In this document: one piece after another, positions 63,764 to 64,000 of the stretch
How positions within the stretch are numbered: position 1 is the stretch's first letter
Layout of the letters: every line of letters starts with the position of its first letter
Source of the DNA: Glandiceps talaboti
Lineage: Eukaryota; Hemichordata; Enteropneusta; Spengelidae
Direction: 5' to 3'
Assembly (NCBI RefSeq): GCF_964340395.1
Contig: NC_135571.1
Location: 6,494,453-6,558,452, forward strand
DNA: 64,000 bases
Notes under the pieces: generated by a model
The model's database searches: none
What the model was told of the DNA's origin: nothing
What the model saw: only the letters and a program-made list of their open reading frames with translations
Translations under genes and position numbers: made by a program

Positions 63764-64000
63764 GTAACCTATTGGCTTTAGGTGGTTACTGGCTCACTAT
63801 TAAATCTAAGGGTAGGTAGTTTATATCTACGAAGTTGAATTATGACCAGTACAGTGTGGCATTCTGATCTTACCTATAGTGTCAAACACTCCATTTGTTT
63901 GGAATTTACGTAATTGTACATTTTTCAGCCTTTTTTTCAATTTTGAACACATTAGTTTTGATTAGAGCTGTGGTTAAAATGCTCTTTGACTTGCATGACA

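Noticed and set aside
1-64000. Retroviral, viral or bacterial gene content
   Set aside because: No polymerase, capsid, envelope, integrase or operon-like frames of any length were recognised on either strand.

Overview
This 64 kb window looks like AT-rich nuclear DNA from an animal, most likely a marine invertebrate. That is inferred from texture: no open reading frame over about 150 codons, abundant MITEs, SINE/LINE tails, micro- and minisatellites, frequent TACATGTA palindromes and CTAGAGGGCGCT motifs, and a GT-AG style exon candidate. I cannot name the phylum; hemichordate, lancelet, echinoderm, mollusc and brachiopod all remain possible. No prokaryotic operon, CRISPR array, virus, rRNA or intact tRNA was seen.

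Gene content is very low. The best gene evidence is at the right edge on the minus strand: a candidate first coding exon (63401-63518, inside an exon 63401-63577) with a good acceptor, an in-frame upstream stop, an ATG and a GT donor. Its upstream exon would lie beyond the right edge and its downstream exons to the left, so part of the window may be its intron. RFX/X-box-like and CTCF-like motifs surround it. Weaker exon candidates lie at 17469-17582 and 44329-44479. Repeat-free stretches at 17340-17870, 28600-28965, 55080-55640 and 59395-59645 are candidate conserved elements.

Most of the window is repeats. Left part (1-13.8 kb): degenerate tandem duplications, a 1.37 kb 26-bp minisatellite, a 48-bp array, a nested LINE tail, a SINE with a 31-bp array in its tail, and a TA-flanked MITE. 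Centre (14-31 kb): a piggyBac-like MITE, degenerate 90-200 bp arrays, and families B, C, D, E and H. Right-centre (31-50 kb): palindromic MITEs (families A and M and a 381-bp TA MITE), two long degenerate arrays, ACAT microsatellites, and a family D element whose right end is an 11-copy 44-bp array. Right (50-64 kb): LINE tails, 74-bp and 13-bp arrays inside dispersed elements, then the exon candidate.

The main pattern is that at least five minisatellites sit inside dispersed elements that have another copy in the window carrying the same segment only once or twice. The window therefore shows both before and after states of minisatellite birth from transposon sequence. Family letters A-M are local labels used here only. 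All repeat relations were found by eye, so boundaries are approximate unless a terminal motif is given.
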